DNA of 64,000 nucleotides, taken from contig NZ_CP061303.1 in the NCBI RefSeq assembly GCF_018687695.1, forward strand, positions 1,921,408-1,985,407. The letters run 5' to 3'. This document shows positions 25,819 to 34,249 of this stretch, in pieces. The notes under the pieces were generated by a model. That model was not told the origin of the DNA. It did no database searches and saw only the letters and a program-made list of their open reading frames with translations. The stretch is from Polynucleobacter sp. MG-6-Vaara-E2 (lineage in GTDB: Bacteria > Pseudomonadota > Gammaproteobacteria > Burkholderiales > Burkholderiaceae). The translations under genes and the position numbers were made by a program. Within the stretch, counting starts at the first letter, position 1, and each line of letters begins with the position of its first letter.

Positions 25819-26718
25819 TTGTTTAAATCTATCGTTAATTATGTAGGAGTAGTGTTTCTTAAGCTCCTATCTCTACTGCCCTATCGACTTCTGGTATCTA
25901 TTGGTTATGGCTTAGGCTATATCGCCGCTAGATTACCTAGCGACAGAAATCATGTTGTCAAAACTAATCTTCATTTATGTTTTCCCGATTTAAGTGAAGA
26001 TGAAATTCATAGTCTCAGCAAAAAACATTGGCGCCTACTTGGCCGAAGTCTGGTAGAGAAAAGTATTATTTGGCTAGGCAGCGAAAAACAATTAAGCCGA
26101 ATGATTGAAGTGAAATCAGCGGTTGATCTAACGAGCAGAAAGCCTCGCATATTGGTCAATATGCATTTCACCGGAATTGAAGGCAGCATTATTCTGAGCG
26201 CCCTGGCAAAAAGAATGGACTGGCCCCGCACCTCAGGATTTTTTCAGCGAATGAAAAATCCTTTTTTTAATCGAAAGATTATTGAATGGCGCAACCGTTT
26301 CGGAGGCAATTCGATTGATCGTCAAGGGAACGCAAAAGCGATTATTCGCGAGATTCGCAATGGAGACTTCATCATCATTGCGCCTGATATTGATTTGGGT
26401 GTCAAAGACTCTGAATTTGTGCCCTTCTTTGGAATTGAAACCAACACCATCACAACGATCTCTCGTCTGGCTACCATTACGGATGCAGATGTATGTCTGA
26501 TGGTTACCACTCTTAAAGAGGATGAGTCCGGATACCTCTGTGAGATCAGCAAGCCTTTAGAAAATTTTCCGAGCGCTGATGTGAAAACTGATACTGCTCG
26601 TCTGAACGAATATTTTGAAAAGGAAATTCGACTTCGGCCTGCAGAATATTATTGGGTACATAAACGCTTCAAAAACCGTCCTAACCACGAAACAAATCCC
26701 TACAACCCTTCTAAGTAA
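25819..26718 (+). CDS. Lipid A biosynthesis acyltransferase (LpxL/HtrB family), copy 3
   Basis: A third LpxL-type enzyme of 299 residues, very close to the copy at 2635 along its whole length: HVVKTNLHLCFPDLSE, MKNPFFNRKIIEWRNRFGG, APDIDLGVKDSEFVPFFGIE and AEYYWVHKRFKNRP all have near-identical counterparts there. The catalytic H-X4-E is in NMHFTGIEG (His116, Glu121). The start is a TTG at 25819 with no clear Shine-Dalgarno, chosen because it gives the same N-terminal length as the paralogue. Its position near the LpxO-like gene suggests a lipid A modification group. Confidence 0.87.
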   Translation: MFKSIVNYVGVVFLKLLSLLPYRLLVSIGYGLGYIAARLPSDRNHVVKTNLHLCFPDLSEDEIHSLSKKHWRLLGRSLVEKSIIWLGSEKQLSRMIEVKSAVDLTSRKPRILVNMHFTGIEGSIILSALAKRMDWPRTSGFFQRMKNPFFNRKIIEWRNRFGGNSIDRQGNAKAIIREIRNGDFIIIAPDIDLGVKDSEFVPFFGIETNTITTISRLATITDADVCLMVTTLKEDESGYLCEISKPLENFPSADVKTDTARLNEYFEKEIRLRPAEYYWVHKRFKNRPNHETNPYNPSK

Positions 26719-26743
26719 AGGACTTTTGTCCTATCATTAGAAG

Positions 26744-27496
26744 ATGTCAGAGCGTATTGGGCTATTTGCCGATCTCCACAGCAATTTAGAAGCCTTCGAG
26801 GCTTGCATTAGCAGAGCAGAAGAGCTTGGTGTAACACGCATGGTCTTTTTGGGTGACCTCGTTGGGTATAACGCCGATCCCGCAGCCCTCATTGAGCGCA
26901 TTGCTGATCTAGTCCATTCAAAAAAGGCTATTGCTATTTTGGGCAATCATGATGAGGCCGTCTTTAAAGACTGTCGCAATCAAATGAATGCGAGTGCGAA
27001 TACTGCAATTGAGTGGACAAAAACGCAACTGAGCGATAGCCATGTACAGTTTCTAAAAAATCTGCCCCTGATTGTTCAAGAAGAAAATATGTGCTTCGTG
27101 CATGCTTCTGCCCACAATCCAAGTGACTGGAATTACGTCACCGACAGTATGAGCGCATGGCGTTGTGCGCAGCACTCGGGAAAAAGTTATACCTTTGTTG
27201 GACATGCGCATGAGCAGGCACTGTTTTATCAAAGTGCTGTGGGCAAACTCATTCGCTTTGCGCCACATCCCGGAGATGAAATTCCGGTGTTACCACATCG
27301 CCAATGGGTTGGAGTGGTGGGCTCCCTTGGGCAACCACGAGATGGCAATCCAGAGGCATGTTTTGCGGTATTTGAGCCGGCGGCTGAAGCATTGACTTTT
27401 CACCGTGCCCCCTACGATCACTTTGCAGCTGCCGATAAAGTTCGTCGTGCAGGCCTGCCGGAAGATTTAGCAAATCGCCTAATTACTGGCAAATAA
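26744..27496 (+). CDS. Calcineurin-like metallophosphoesterase
   Basis: A 250-residue two-metal phosphoesterase. Motifs in order: GLFADLHSNLEA (residues 6-17), FLGDLVGYNADP (about 35-46), ILGNHDEAV (about 66-74), VHASAHNPSDW and VGHAHEQALF, the last supplying the metal-binding GHxH-type histidines. The substrate could be a phosphoprotein, a nucleotide or another phosphate ester. The Ser/Thr kinase gene starts three bases after its stop, so the two are almost surely made from one message, and a kinase/phosphatase pair is a reasonable inference. Confidence 0.88.
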   Translation: MSERIGLFADLHSNLEAFEACISRAEELGVTRMVFLGDLVGYNADPAALIERIADLVHSKKAIAILGNHDEAVFKDCRNQMNASANTAIEWTKTQLSDSHVQFLKNLPLIVQEENMCFVHASAHNPSDWNYVTDSMSAWRCAQHSGKSYTFVGHAHEQALFYQSAVGKLIRFAPHPGDEIPVLPHRQWVGVVGSLGQPRDGNPEACFAVFEPAAEALTFHRAPYDHFAAADKVRRAGLPEDLANRLITGK

Positions 27497-27499
27497 TTA

Positions 27500-28918
27500 A
27501 TGCCTATTAACTCCGATATTCAAGCTGTAGACGACATATTCCAAGAAGGAAAAGTGGTTGATGGTTTTGTCATCGGCAAAGAAGTGCATCGTGGGGGCAT
27601 GGCGAGTCTTTTCTCGGCAACCAAAGAGGGGGTTGATGTCCCTATTCTGCTCAAGATTCCTCGCGTCGGAAGAGATCAGCCAGTTGAAAGCCTGATTGGT
27701 TTTGAAACTGAACTCACCATTTTGCGCGCCCTCAAAAGCCCCTATGTCCCCAAATTTTTAGGCGCTGGCAATATGGCAACACGCCCCTATATCGCCATGG
27801 AGAGGGTTGAGGGGAGGCCACTGGAAGATCTCATCAAAGAAGGCAAAGTATTTACGATCGATGAAGTTGTCCGCATTGGTGCAGATCTTGCCCAAGCTGT
27901 GCAATCACTGCACGCACAAGATGCCATTCATCTCGATATCAAACCAGAAAATATTTTGATCGATGAAAAAGGCAAATTAACGTTAATCGACTTCGGTTTA
28001 TCGCATCATGCTCGATATCCAGATTTACTGGCCGAAGAAATGCGCAAAGGCGTCGGCTCTGCCCCTTATATTTCGCCCGAACAAGTTGCTGGCATTCGCT
28101 CTGATTCTCGCAGTGATATTTATTCGATCGGCGTCATCATGTATGAATTACTAACGGGTGAATTGCCCTTTGGTAATCCTCAAACAATGACCGGCCTAAG
28201 AAGACGTATGTGGGCCGAACCATTTCCACCGCGCGCTATTCGACGAGAAATTCCTCGCTGGCTACAAGAAGTCGTACTTAGATGCTTAGAGCCTAGAGCC
28301 GCTGATCGCTACCAAAGTGCCACGCGTTTACGTCAAGTTTTACGTGATCCTGAGGGCGTCACACTCACTGAACGCGCTGATCGCATAGAGCCCCCAAGCT
28401 TTTGGGAAAACCTCAAAGGCTTATTTAAATCAGTGGGCTATGAGCCTTCACCAAGCCCAAGACCGAGCATGGGTAACTATGATGCGCCACTGATGATTGC
28501 CGCCATTGATACTAGGCAATCAGATGAAGATCTTCGCGAACGTATGCAAAGAACGGCGAAAAATTTATTACAAGCGTATCCCGAAAGTCGCCTCGTTTGC
28601 ATCAGCACTATTGCAAGCACGCCAACCTATGAAGGCAAGCATGAAAGCGAAACTGCGAGCGGTATTGTGCGCGGGCACTTAGTGCAACTCATGGAATGGG
28701 CTAAACCGCTTAAGCTGCCACCTGAGCGCATTTCTTATCATGTACTCGAGGCCATGGATCCTGCCACACGTATTGTCGAATTTGCAAAAGACAATGATGC
28801 GTCACTTATTTTGATTGGAGCCTCTCATAAGCTCCCCAATAAAGTTACACCTTGGAGAACCTCAATGACAAAGATTGTCGAAGAGGCTCCCTGTAGCGTT
28901 CATATCGTTCGAACTTAG
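27500..28918 (+). CDS. Serine/threonine protein kinase fused to a universal-stress-protein domain
   Basis: A soluble 472-residue protein. The kinase domain (about 22-290) has a G-rich loop HRGGMASLFSA, the ATP lysine Lys52 in LLKIPR, the catalytic HLDIKPENI (Asp146, Asn151), DFG at 164-166, APYISPEQ and SDIYSIGVIMYELLTGELPF. The usual HRD arginine is leucine, so activation-loop control may differ. After a proline-rich linker (about 313-328) comes a USP-like alpha/beta domain (about 330-472) with MIAAIDTRQ and LILIGASHK. No membrane helix. Paired with the metallophosphoesterase upstream; converges with the next gene after three bases. Confidence 0.9.
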   Translation: MPINSDIQAVDDIFQEGKVVDGFVIGKEVHRGGMASLFSATKEGVDVPILLKIPRVGRDQPVESLIGFETELTILRALKSPYVPKFLGAGNMATRPYIAMERVEGRPLEDLIKEGKVFTIDEVVRIGADLAQAVQSLHAQDAIHLDIKPENILIDEKGKLTLIDFGLSHHARYPDLLAEEMRKGVGSAPYISPEQVAGIRSDSRSDIYSIGVIMYELLTGELPFGNPQTMTGLRRRMWAEPFPPRAIRREIPRWLQEVVLRCLEPRAADRYQSATRLRQVLRDPEGVTLTERADRIEPPSFWENLKGLFKSVGYEPSPSPRPSMGNYDAPLMIAAIDTRQSDEDLRERMQRTAKNLLQAYPESRLVCISTIASTPTYEGKHESETASGIVRGHLVQLMEWAKPLKLPPERISYHVLEAMDPATRIVEFAKDNDASLILIGASHKLPNKVTPWRTSMTKIVEEAPCSVHIVRT

Positions 28919-28921
28919 CTG

Positions 28922-29545
28922 TTACTCGGGGAAACGGGGCAAGCGCTCATTTCCAATTGGCGCAGGGCCCTTAGCCATATTCATTTCCATGGCCAAGAAA
29001 GTGTAATAGCCAGCAATTCCTGCTAAATCAACCGCGCCTTTTTTCCCAAAACGCTGTTCAGTTTTAGCAAAAGTTGCGTCAGAAACCTGTTTATTTCTTT
29101 GTAACTCAATCGTAAAGTCATACACAATCGACTGATCCTGGCTCATGCCTTCAGGCCTGCGCCCCTCTTTCAATGACTGTGCAATTTCTGGCTTCAGTCC
29201 TGCCTTGATTGCAATTGGGTAGTGCACAGACCACTCATAATCCTGACTCCACTCACGCGCAGTGATCAAAATTGCAAATTCACTAAGCGCGCTATCGAAC
29301 GCAGAGTTATAGCGCAGGTAGTCACCCATAGCGCGAGCATTATTCATGAGTTGCGGGCTATACATCAACATTGCAAATGGCCCCCAAGGAGTCTTTTTGC
29401 GCGCAACTTCAAATTCTTGCGCAGCTTTTTGCTGCTCTACTGTGTATTGATCTACGGAAATTTCTGGAAGGCGCGTTTGTGCAATTGCCACTTCATGAAG
29501 TGCTAGCGCCGTTATAAGCGACAAACCTATTTGTCTTATTTTCAC
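28922..29545 (-). CDS. Exported carboxymuconolactone-decarboxylase-like (AhpD-fold) protein
   Basis: The 207-residue product starts with a signal-like stretch (VKIRQIGLSLITALALHEVA, cut expected after AIAQ) and then the CMD/AhpD-like fold with PWGPFAMLMYSPQLMNNARA, LSEFAILITAREWSQDYEW and IVYDFTIELQRN. The AhpD CxxC is absent, so peroxidase activity is unlikely; true function is unknown. I chose the GTG at 29545 because TCTGGAGGCG lies just before it. The ATG at 29566, overlapping the dctA stop by one base, would add seven residues. Confidence 0.78.
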   Translation of the reverse strand: MKIRQIGLSLITALALHEVAIAQTRLPEISVDQYTVEQQKAAQEFEVARKKTPWGPFAMLMYSPQLMNNARAMGDYLRYNSAFDSALSEFAILITAREWSQDYEWSVHYPIAIKAGLKPEIAQSLKEGRRPEGMSQDQSIVYDFTIELQRNKQVSDATFAKTEQRFGKKGAVDLAGIAGYYTFLAMEMNMAKGPAPIGNERLPRFPE

Positions 29546-29565
29546 AGCGCCTCCAGACTTGATCA

Positions 29566-30894
29566 TTACTTCATCTTCTCTTGTCGCTGATCCAAAATTA
29601 CCTCTGGATCTTGCGCTTCAATCCAATTATCGCGATTGAGGACGCTAGTCAGTTGCTTTTGATCAAGCTCACCAGTCCACTTTGCAACAACAATTGTGGC
29701 CACGCCATTACCAACCAAGTTAGTTAACGCGCGCGCCTCAGACATGAAACGGTCGATACCAAGAATAATTGCCAAGCCAGCAACAGGAACGTCCCCGACC
29801 GCAGAAAGTGTTGCGGCCAAAACAATAAACCCGCTACCCGTTACGCCTGCAGCACCCTTTGAAGTAAGCAGCAAGACTAACAATAAAGTCACTTCCTGCA
29901 TGAGCGTCATCGGGGTATTGGTTGCCTGTGCAATAAATACTGCAGCCATGGTCAAGTAAATCGATGTGCCATCTAAATTAAATGAATAACCCGTTGGGAT
30001 CACCAAACCAACACAAGTTTTCTTAGCGCCCAATAACTCCATCTTTTCCATCATACGTGGCAGAACAGATTCCGACGAAGAAGTTCCTAGAACAATTAAC
30101 AGCTCCTCTTTTATGTAACGCACAAATTTGAAAATACTGAAACCATTCAGGCGCGCAATAATCCCAAGCACAATGAATACAAAGAGCAGGCAAGTTAAAT
30201 AGAACGAACCCATCAACTTGCCTAAAGAGAATAGAGAGCTGATGCCGTATTTGCCAATCGTGAACGACATTGCACCGAATGCACCAATTGGTGCAAATTT
30301 CATGATCACACCAATCATGTCAAACAAAACATGTGATGTTTTTTCGATCAAGTCGAACACCATTGTTCCACGCCCGCCAAATTTATGAAGCGCGAATCCA
30401 AACAAAATCGCAATAAAGAGCACCTGCAAAATCTCGCCTTTGGCAAATGCATCTACTGCACTGCTAGGAATAATGTTCATCAGGAAATCTGTGGTCGTGC
30501 CCATTTTTCCTGGGCCGGTATAAGCAGCAATACCTTTGGTGTCTAAGCTCGCTGGATCAATATTCATTCCGGCGCCTGGCTGCAATAGATTCACCACAAT
30601 AAGCCCAACGATTAATGCAATTGTGCTCACAATTTCAAAGTAGAGAAGCGCAAGACCGCCCGTTTTGCCAACCTTCTTCATGTCTTCCATGCCAGCGATC
30701 CCCAACACCACCGTACAGAAAATAATAGGAGCAATTAACATCTTGATGCCTTTGATGAAAGCATCGCCGAAGGGCTTCATATCTGTGCCAAGGCTTGGGT
30801 AGAAATGGCCCAATAAAACGCCAATTACGACAGCTACAAGTACTTGAAAATAAAGGATTTTATAGATCGGCGGTTTTTTTAAAGCAACTGTCAT
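29566..30894 (-). CDS. dctA: C4-dicarboxylate/proton symporter DctA
   Basis: Inner-membrane DAACS-family importer of succinate, fumarate and malate. The 442 residues follow E. coli DctA closely: YFQVLVAVVIGVLLGHFYP, IIFCTVVLGIAGMEDMKKVG, the serine-rich EELLIVLGTSSSESVLPRM, PTGYSFNLDGTSIYLTMA, and GIDRFMSEARALTNLVGNGV, which line the binding site. About eight hydrophobic helices and two re-entrant loops are expected. The exported CMD-like gene follows on the same strand, overlapping by a base if its first ATG is used. Confidence 0.95.
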   Translation of the reverse strand: MTVALKKPPIYKILYFQVLVAVVIGVLLGHFYPSLGTDMKPFGDAFIKGIKMLIAPIIFCTVVLGIAGMEDMKKVGKTGGLALLYFEIVSTIALIVGLIVVNLLQPGAGMNIDPASLDTKGIAAYTGPGKMGTTTDFLMNIIPSSAVDAFAKGEILQVLFIAILFGFALHKFGGRGTMVFDLIEKTSHVLFDMIGVIMKFAPIGAFGAMSFTIGKYGISSLFSLGKLMGSFYLTCLLFVFIVLGIIARLNGFSIFKFVRYIKEELLIVLGTSSSESVLPRMMEKMELLGAKKTCVGLVIPTGYSFNLDGTSIYLTMAAVFIAQATNTPMTLMQEVTLLLVLLLTSKGAAGVTGSGFIVLAATLSAVGDVPVAGLAIILGIDRFMSEARALTNLVGNGVATIVVAKWTGELDQKQLTSVLNRDNWIEAQDPEVILDQRQEKMK

Positions 30895-30994
30895 GGCGAC
30901 TTCCTTTATTAAGTAATCTCTAAACCAGTAGTGTAGTCAAATTGAAATGTTGCCTCGCACCATATCTTGTCGGGCTTTAACGGATAATGCAGGC

Positions 30995-31732
30995 ATGGAA
31001 GAAAAAGTTCGCGTCTCTAAATTACTATCTGAGCTCGGCCTATGCTCTAGACGCGAAGCTGATTCTTATATTGAACAGGGACTTGTCACTGTAGATGGTG
31101 AAGTCGTAAATGAGCTAGGTGTGCGCGCCTATCGACATCAAAAGATTGAATTGCAATCTGGCGCTAAAGCACAACAAGCATCGCGTATTACTGTTATTTT
31201 GAATAAGCCGGTTGGCTACATATCTCATTACGATGATGAGCAAGAATATCAACCAGCTGCATCACTCATTACACCTGACAATTACTTTGGCAGCCCACTC
31301 GATAAAGGTAGAAACCCGCGCTTTAATACCAAAGGTCTCGCACCTGCAGGTCGCCTCGATATTGACTCTACTGGCCTACTTGTTTTGACTCAAGATGGAC
31401 GAATTGCAAAGCTCTTAATTGGCGAGAACAGTCCCATTGAAAAAGAATATTTAGTCCGCGTTGAAGGTGTGCTCTCTTTCGAAGATTTAGACCGTCTCAA
31501 ACATGGTCTTTCGTTAGATGGGGTTGCACTCAAACCAGCACAAGTGAGCTGGCAGAATGAAGATCAACTGCGATTTGTTTTACGCGAGGGTCGTAAACGC
31601 CAAATTCGTCGTATGTGTGAGATGGTCGGATTAAAAGTGCTCGGATTAAAACGTGTCAGGATGGGTCGCATTTCATTAGGCCCTCTACCGCCCGGTCATT
31701 GGCGATTTCTCAGGCCGGAAGAGCAATTCTAA
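30995..31732 (+). CDS. S4-domain pseudouridine synthase (RsuA/RluB/RluF family)
   Basis: Isomerises a uridine in ribosomal RNA. From the ATG at 30995 the product has 245 residues: an S4 RNA-binding domain (VRVSKLLSELGLCSRREADS), then the catalytic domain with the active aspartate in APAGRLDIDSTGLLVLTQDG, and the C-terminal REGRKRQIRRMCEMVGLKVL and RVRMGRISLG blocks. The frame is open from 30947, but MEEKVRVSK is the usual start. The family wording is nearest RluF, though the exact target base cannot be set. prfC follows, possibly with overlap. Confidence 0.85.
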   Translation: MEEKVRVSKLLSELGLCSRREADSYIEQGLVTVDGEVVNELGVRAYRHQKIELQSGAKAQQASRITVILNKPVGYISHYDDEQEYQPAASLITPDNYFGSPLDKGRNPRFNTKGLAPAGRLDIDSTGLLVLTQDGRIAKLLIGENSPIEKEYLVRVEGVLSFEDLDRLKHGLSLDGVALKPAQVSWQNEDQLRFVLREGRKRQIRRMCEMVGLKVLGLKRVRMGRISLGPLPPGHWRFLRPEEQF

Positions 31733-33417
31733 AGAGCTCACCCGCTTATAATTTCGACCGAAACCAGATTAACCAGCGCAGAATTACCATCGATACCTCT
31801 ACCTCCAGCACCCCAGCCGCAGAAGTACTTAGACGTCGCAGCTTTGCCATTATCTCTCACCCAGATGCAGGCAAAACAACGCTGACTGAAAAACTATTGC
31901 TATATGCAGGTGCGATTCAGATTGCGGGAAGCGTCAAAGCGCGCAAGGCCAGCAGACACGCTACTTCTGACTGGATGGAAATAGAAAAGCAACGCGGAAT
32001 TTCTGTTGCAAGCTCTGTAATGCAGATGGAATATCGTGACTGCATTATTAATCTTCTCGATACACCAGGACACCAAGATTTCTCGGAAGATACTTATCGC
32101 GTCTTGACCGCAGTAGATTCTGCATTAATGGTGATTGATGCTGCAAACGGCGTAGAGTCCCAAACTTTGAGGCTCTTAGAAGTTTGTCGCGCCCGCAACA
32201 CACCGATTGTTACCTTCATTAATAAGATGGATCGCGAAGTAAAACCGCCCATGGAGTTGATGGATGAAATTGAATCTGCGCTCGGTATTGAAGTTGTTCC
32301 ATTTACCTGGCCGGTGGGCATGGGCAAATCTTTTGCCGGCGTCATTGATATTGCTAATATGCGCATGCGCATGTTTAAAGCTGGTGAAGATCGCGTAACC
32401 GAAGATTCCCATGCAGTAGTTGACGTGAATGATCCCGCTCTTAAAGAGCGCCTTGGGTCCGACCTGGAAAACGCCTTGGCGGAAGTTGAACTCATCAAAG
32501 AAGCGATGCCCGCCTTTGATCGCGAGGCATTTTTAGCTGGCCGCCAATCACCCGTATTCTTTGGCTCTGCAATTAATAACTTTGGTGTTCGTGAAATTCT
32601 CAACACCTTAGTTGAATTGGCCCCATCGCCCGGATCACGCAAAGCGCTGCAACGTGAAGTAAGCCCCGCAGAAAATAAATTTTCCGCCGTCGTGTTCAAA
32701 ATTCAAGCCAATATGGATCCAGCGCATCGTGACCGCGTCGCATTTTTACGCATTTGCTCCGGTCACTTCCAACGCGGCATGAAGCTCAAGATTTGCCGCA
32801 ATGGTAAGGAAGTGCGGACTAATAATGCGCTCTCATTTTTATCGCAGCGACGCGATATTCTTGATGAAGCCTTTCCGGGTGACATCATCGGACTTCCAAA
32901 CCATGGCCTGCTTCGCTTAGGTGACACACTAACCGAAGGTGAACAATTACAATTTACAGGGTTGCCGTTTTTTGCCCCTGAAATCTTCCGCATGGTTGAG
33001 TCTGCAGATCCACTGCGCTCCAAGCAATTGCGGACCGGCTTAATGCAGCTTGGCGAAGAAGGCGCTATTCAGGTGTTTCGTCCAATGGCAGGCGGAACAA
33101 TGTTGTTAGGTGCTTTTGGCCAATTGCAATTTGAAGTTGTTAGTCATCGTCTCCAGACTGAATATGGCGCTGAAGTCCGCCTGCTTCCTGCTCGCTACAG
33201 CCTAGCCCGCTGGGTTAGCTCAGAAGATCCCATTGCCCTTAAAAAGTTTACCCAGGAAAATATTCATCGCATGGCTGAAGACGTTGTTGGGGCCTCTGTA
33301 TTTTTGGCTTCACACAAATCCGAGCTAGATGTTGCTCAACAGCGCTGGGAATCCATTCAGTTCCACGCTCTTAGAGAGCACGCAGGCCTCATCTATCAAT
33401 CTGAACTAGCTGGATAA
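31699..33417 (+). CDS. prfC: Peptide chain release factor 3
   Basis: Translational GTPase that recycles RF1/RF2. The body is canonical: FAIISHPDAGKTTLTEKLLL (P-loop), SDWMEIEKQRGISVASSVMQ (switch), LLDTPGHQDFSED, INKMDRE, and the RF3 C-terminal QLQFEVVSHRLQTEYGAEV. The start is a problem: the only ATG/GTG/TTG before the G domain is a TTG at 31699, inside the pseudouridine synthase gene, giving 572 residues. E. coli RF3 has only about 12 residues before this block, so an ATT at 31783 (or ATC at 31789) would give a normal length. TATAAT at 31747-31752 could place the message start after the TTG. Confidence 0.93.
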   Translation: MAISQAGRAILKSSPAYNFDRNQINQRRITIDTSTSSTPAAEVLRRRSFAIISHPDAGKTTLTEKLLLYAGAIQIAGSVKARKASRHATSDWMEIEKQRGISVASSVMQMEYRDCIINLLDTPGHQDFSEDTYRVLTAVDSALMVIDAANGVESQTLRLLEVCRARNTPIVTFINKMDREVKPPMELMDEIESALGIEVVPFTWPVGMGKSFAGVIDIANMRMRMFKAGEDRVTEDSHAVVDVNDPALKERLGSDLENALAEVELIKEAMPAFDREAFLAGRQSPVFFGSAINNFGVREILNTLVELAPSPGSRKALQREVSPAENKFSAVVFKIQANMDPAHRDRVAFLRICSGHFQRGMKLKICRNGKEVRTNNALSFLSQRRDILDEAFPGDIIGLPNHGLLRLGDTLTEGEQLQFTGLPFFAPEIFRMVESADPLRSKQLRTGLMQLGEEGAIQVFRPMAGGTMLLGAFGQLQFEVVSHRLQTEYGAEVRLLPARYSLARWVSSEDPIALKKFTQENIHRMAEDVVGASVFLASHKSELDVAQQRWESIQFHALREHAGLIYQSELAG

Positions 33418-33427
33418 ATTAGATTAT

Positions 33428-33664
33428 TTATTGACGTACAGCATTGCAGTTAAATACCGCAAGCAAAGACGAATCATCCTTTTTAAAAGAAGCTGTTTTT
33501 CCATACTGGGCACAGTAAGCATTGGCTTTTTGAGTAAGCTGCTCAATTGACTCGTCACTGCTATTTAAGAAAGTGATATGATTTGCATCAGAGGCGTCTG
33601 TGTAAACTGCTGCGCAACTCATTAGGATAAAGCTGGCAATTACCAGTAACAAATAGCTCTTCAT
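33428..33664 (-). CDS. Small hypothetical lipoprotein
   Basis: A 78-residue product with a signal peptide ending in a lipobox-like FILMSC (Cys at residue 17), then a short soluble domain with two more cysteines. No family is recognised. Its ATG overlaps the stop of the upstream DUF2798-like gene by four bases, so the pair is translationally coupled. It converges with prfC after 10 bases. Confidence 0.68.
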   Translation of the reverse strand: MKSYLLLVIASFILMSCAAVYTDASDANHITFLNSSDESIEQLTQKANAYCAQYGKTASFKKDDSSLLAVFNCNAVRQ

Positions 33665-33894
33665 TTTGCCCCTCTTAATTTTTCAAGAATGACTGCCGTC
33701 ACTTTAGTGGCGAAGGGTCTGTAAATCAAAATACAAATGATGGCTACAGGGTAAGCAACTGACCAGACCTCTAGCCAGATCCAGAAAAAATTCTCTACAG
33801 GACCAATGCGAATAAAAGTCGTTGCAAGCGTAATGCTTGCCGACATCAAAAAGCCCATTACCAAAGAAAAAATAATACTATTAAGATTAATCAT
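33661..33894 (-). CDS. DUF2798-like small membrane protein
   Basis: A 77-residue protein with two membrane helices (about 7-26 and 38-60), starting INLNSIIFSLVMGFLMSASI and containing WLEVWSVAYPVAIICILIYR followed by PFATKVT, which resembles DUF2798 proteins. Function unknown. Upstream gene of a two-gene unit with the small lipoprotein. Confidence 0.7.
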   Translation of the reverse strand: MINLNSIIFSLVMGFLMSASITLATTFIRIGPVENFFWIWLEVWSVAYPVAIICILIYRPFATKVTAVILEKLRGAK

Positions 33895-34021
33895 CCCACA
33901 ATCATAGCGCCTGATCTTTTTAACTGTTATTCTGAATCGTGATCACTATCTCGCGCCCTATACAGGGGAATCTTTTGAGTAATGCCCTCAGATTCATCAC
34001 CTTTCCAATTAAGGAATCAGA

Positions 34022-34204
34022 ATGGCTGTAGGCCAAAACCAGAAAAACAGAAAAAACGACCCCATGCTCACCAAAACAGGCAAAACACGCCTGGGGCCTC
34101 TTAACCCAGCTCAGCTTACTAAACTAATGGAAGCGAGCACCAAGCCAAAAGAGAAAAGCAAAATTTTGCGAGCACTCAATAAGATCCAAGTTGTTGCAGC
34201 ATAA
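34022..34204 (+). CDS. Small basic hypothetical protein
   Basis: A 60-residue, lysine-rich product (many Lys, only two or three acidic residues), beginning MAVGQNQKNRKNDPMLTKTG and with KEKSKILRALNKIQ near the end. AAGGAATC before the ATG at 34022 is a plausible ribosome binding site, and a strong terminator follows six bases after the stop, so it looks like a free-standing expressed gene. No family is recognised; the charge suggests nucleic-acid or ribosome contact. Confidence 0.65.
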   Translation: MAVGQNQKNRKNDPMLTKTGKTRLGPLNPAQLTKLMEASTKPKEKSKILRALNKIQVVAA

Positions 34205-34209
34205 ATAAC

Positions 34210-34234
34210 AAGCCCCGATAAACGGGGCTTTTTT
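34210..34234 (+). terminator. Rho-independent terminator after the small basic protein gene
   Basis: Arms AAGCCCCG (34210-34217) and CGGGGCTT (34223-34230) with an ATAAA loop, followed by TTTT. It comes six bases after the stop at 34204 and is the clearest one-way terminator in this part of the window. The A-rich left flank may also help end leftward transcription of the neighbouring transporter gene. Confidence 0.9.
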
Positions 34235-34249
34235 ATTGTCATTCGAAAC

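Noticed and set aside
32094..32699. 201-codon open frame on the minus strand inside prfC
   Set aside because: Antisense to a strongly conserved GTPase; composition (Ser/Arg/Thr-rich) is that of a reverse-strand shadow and no ribosome site or family match is seen.
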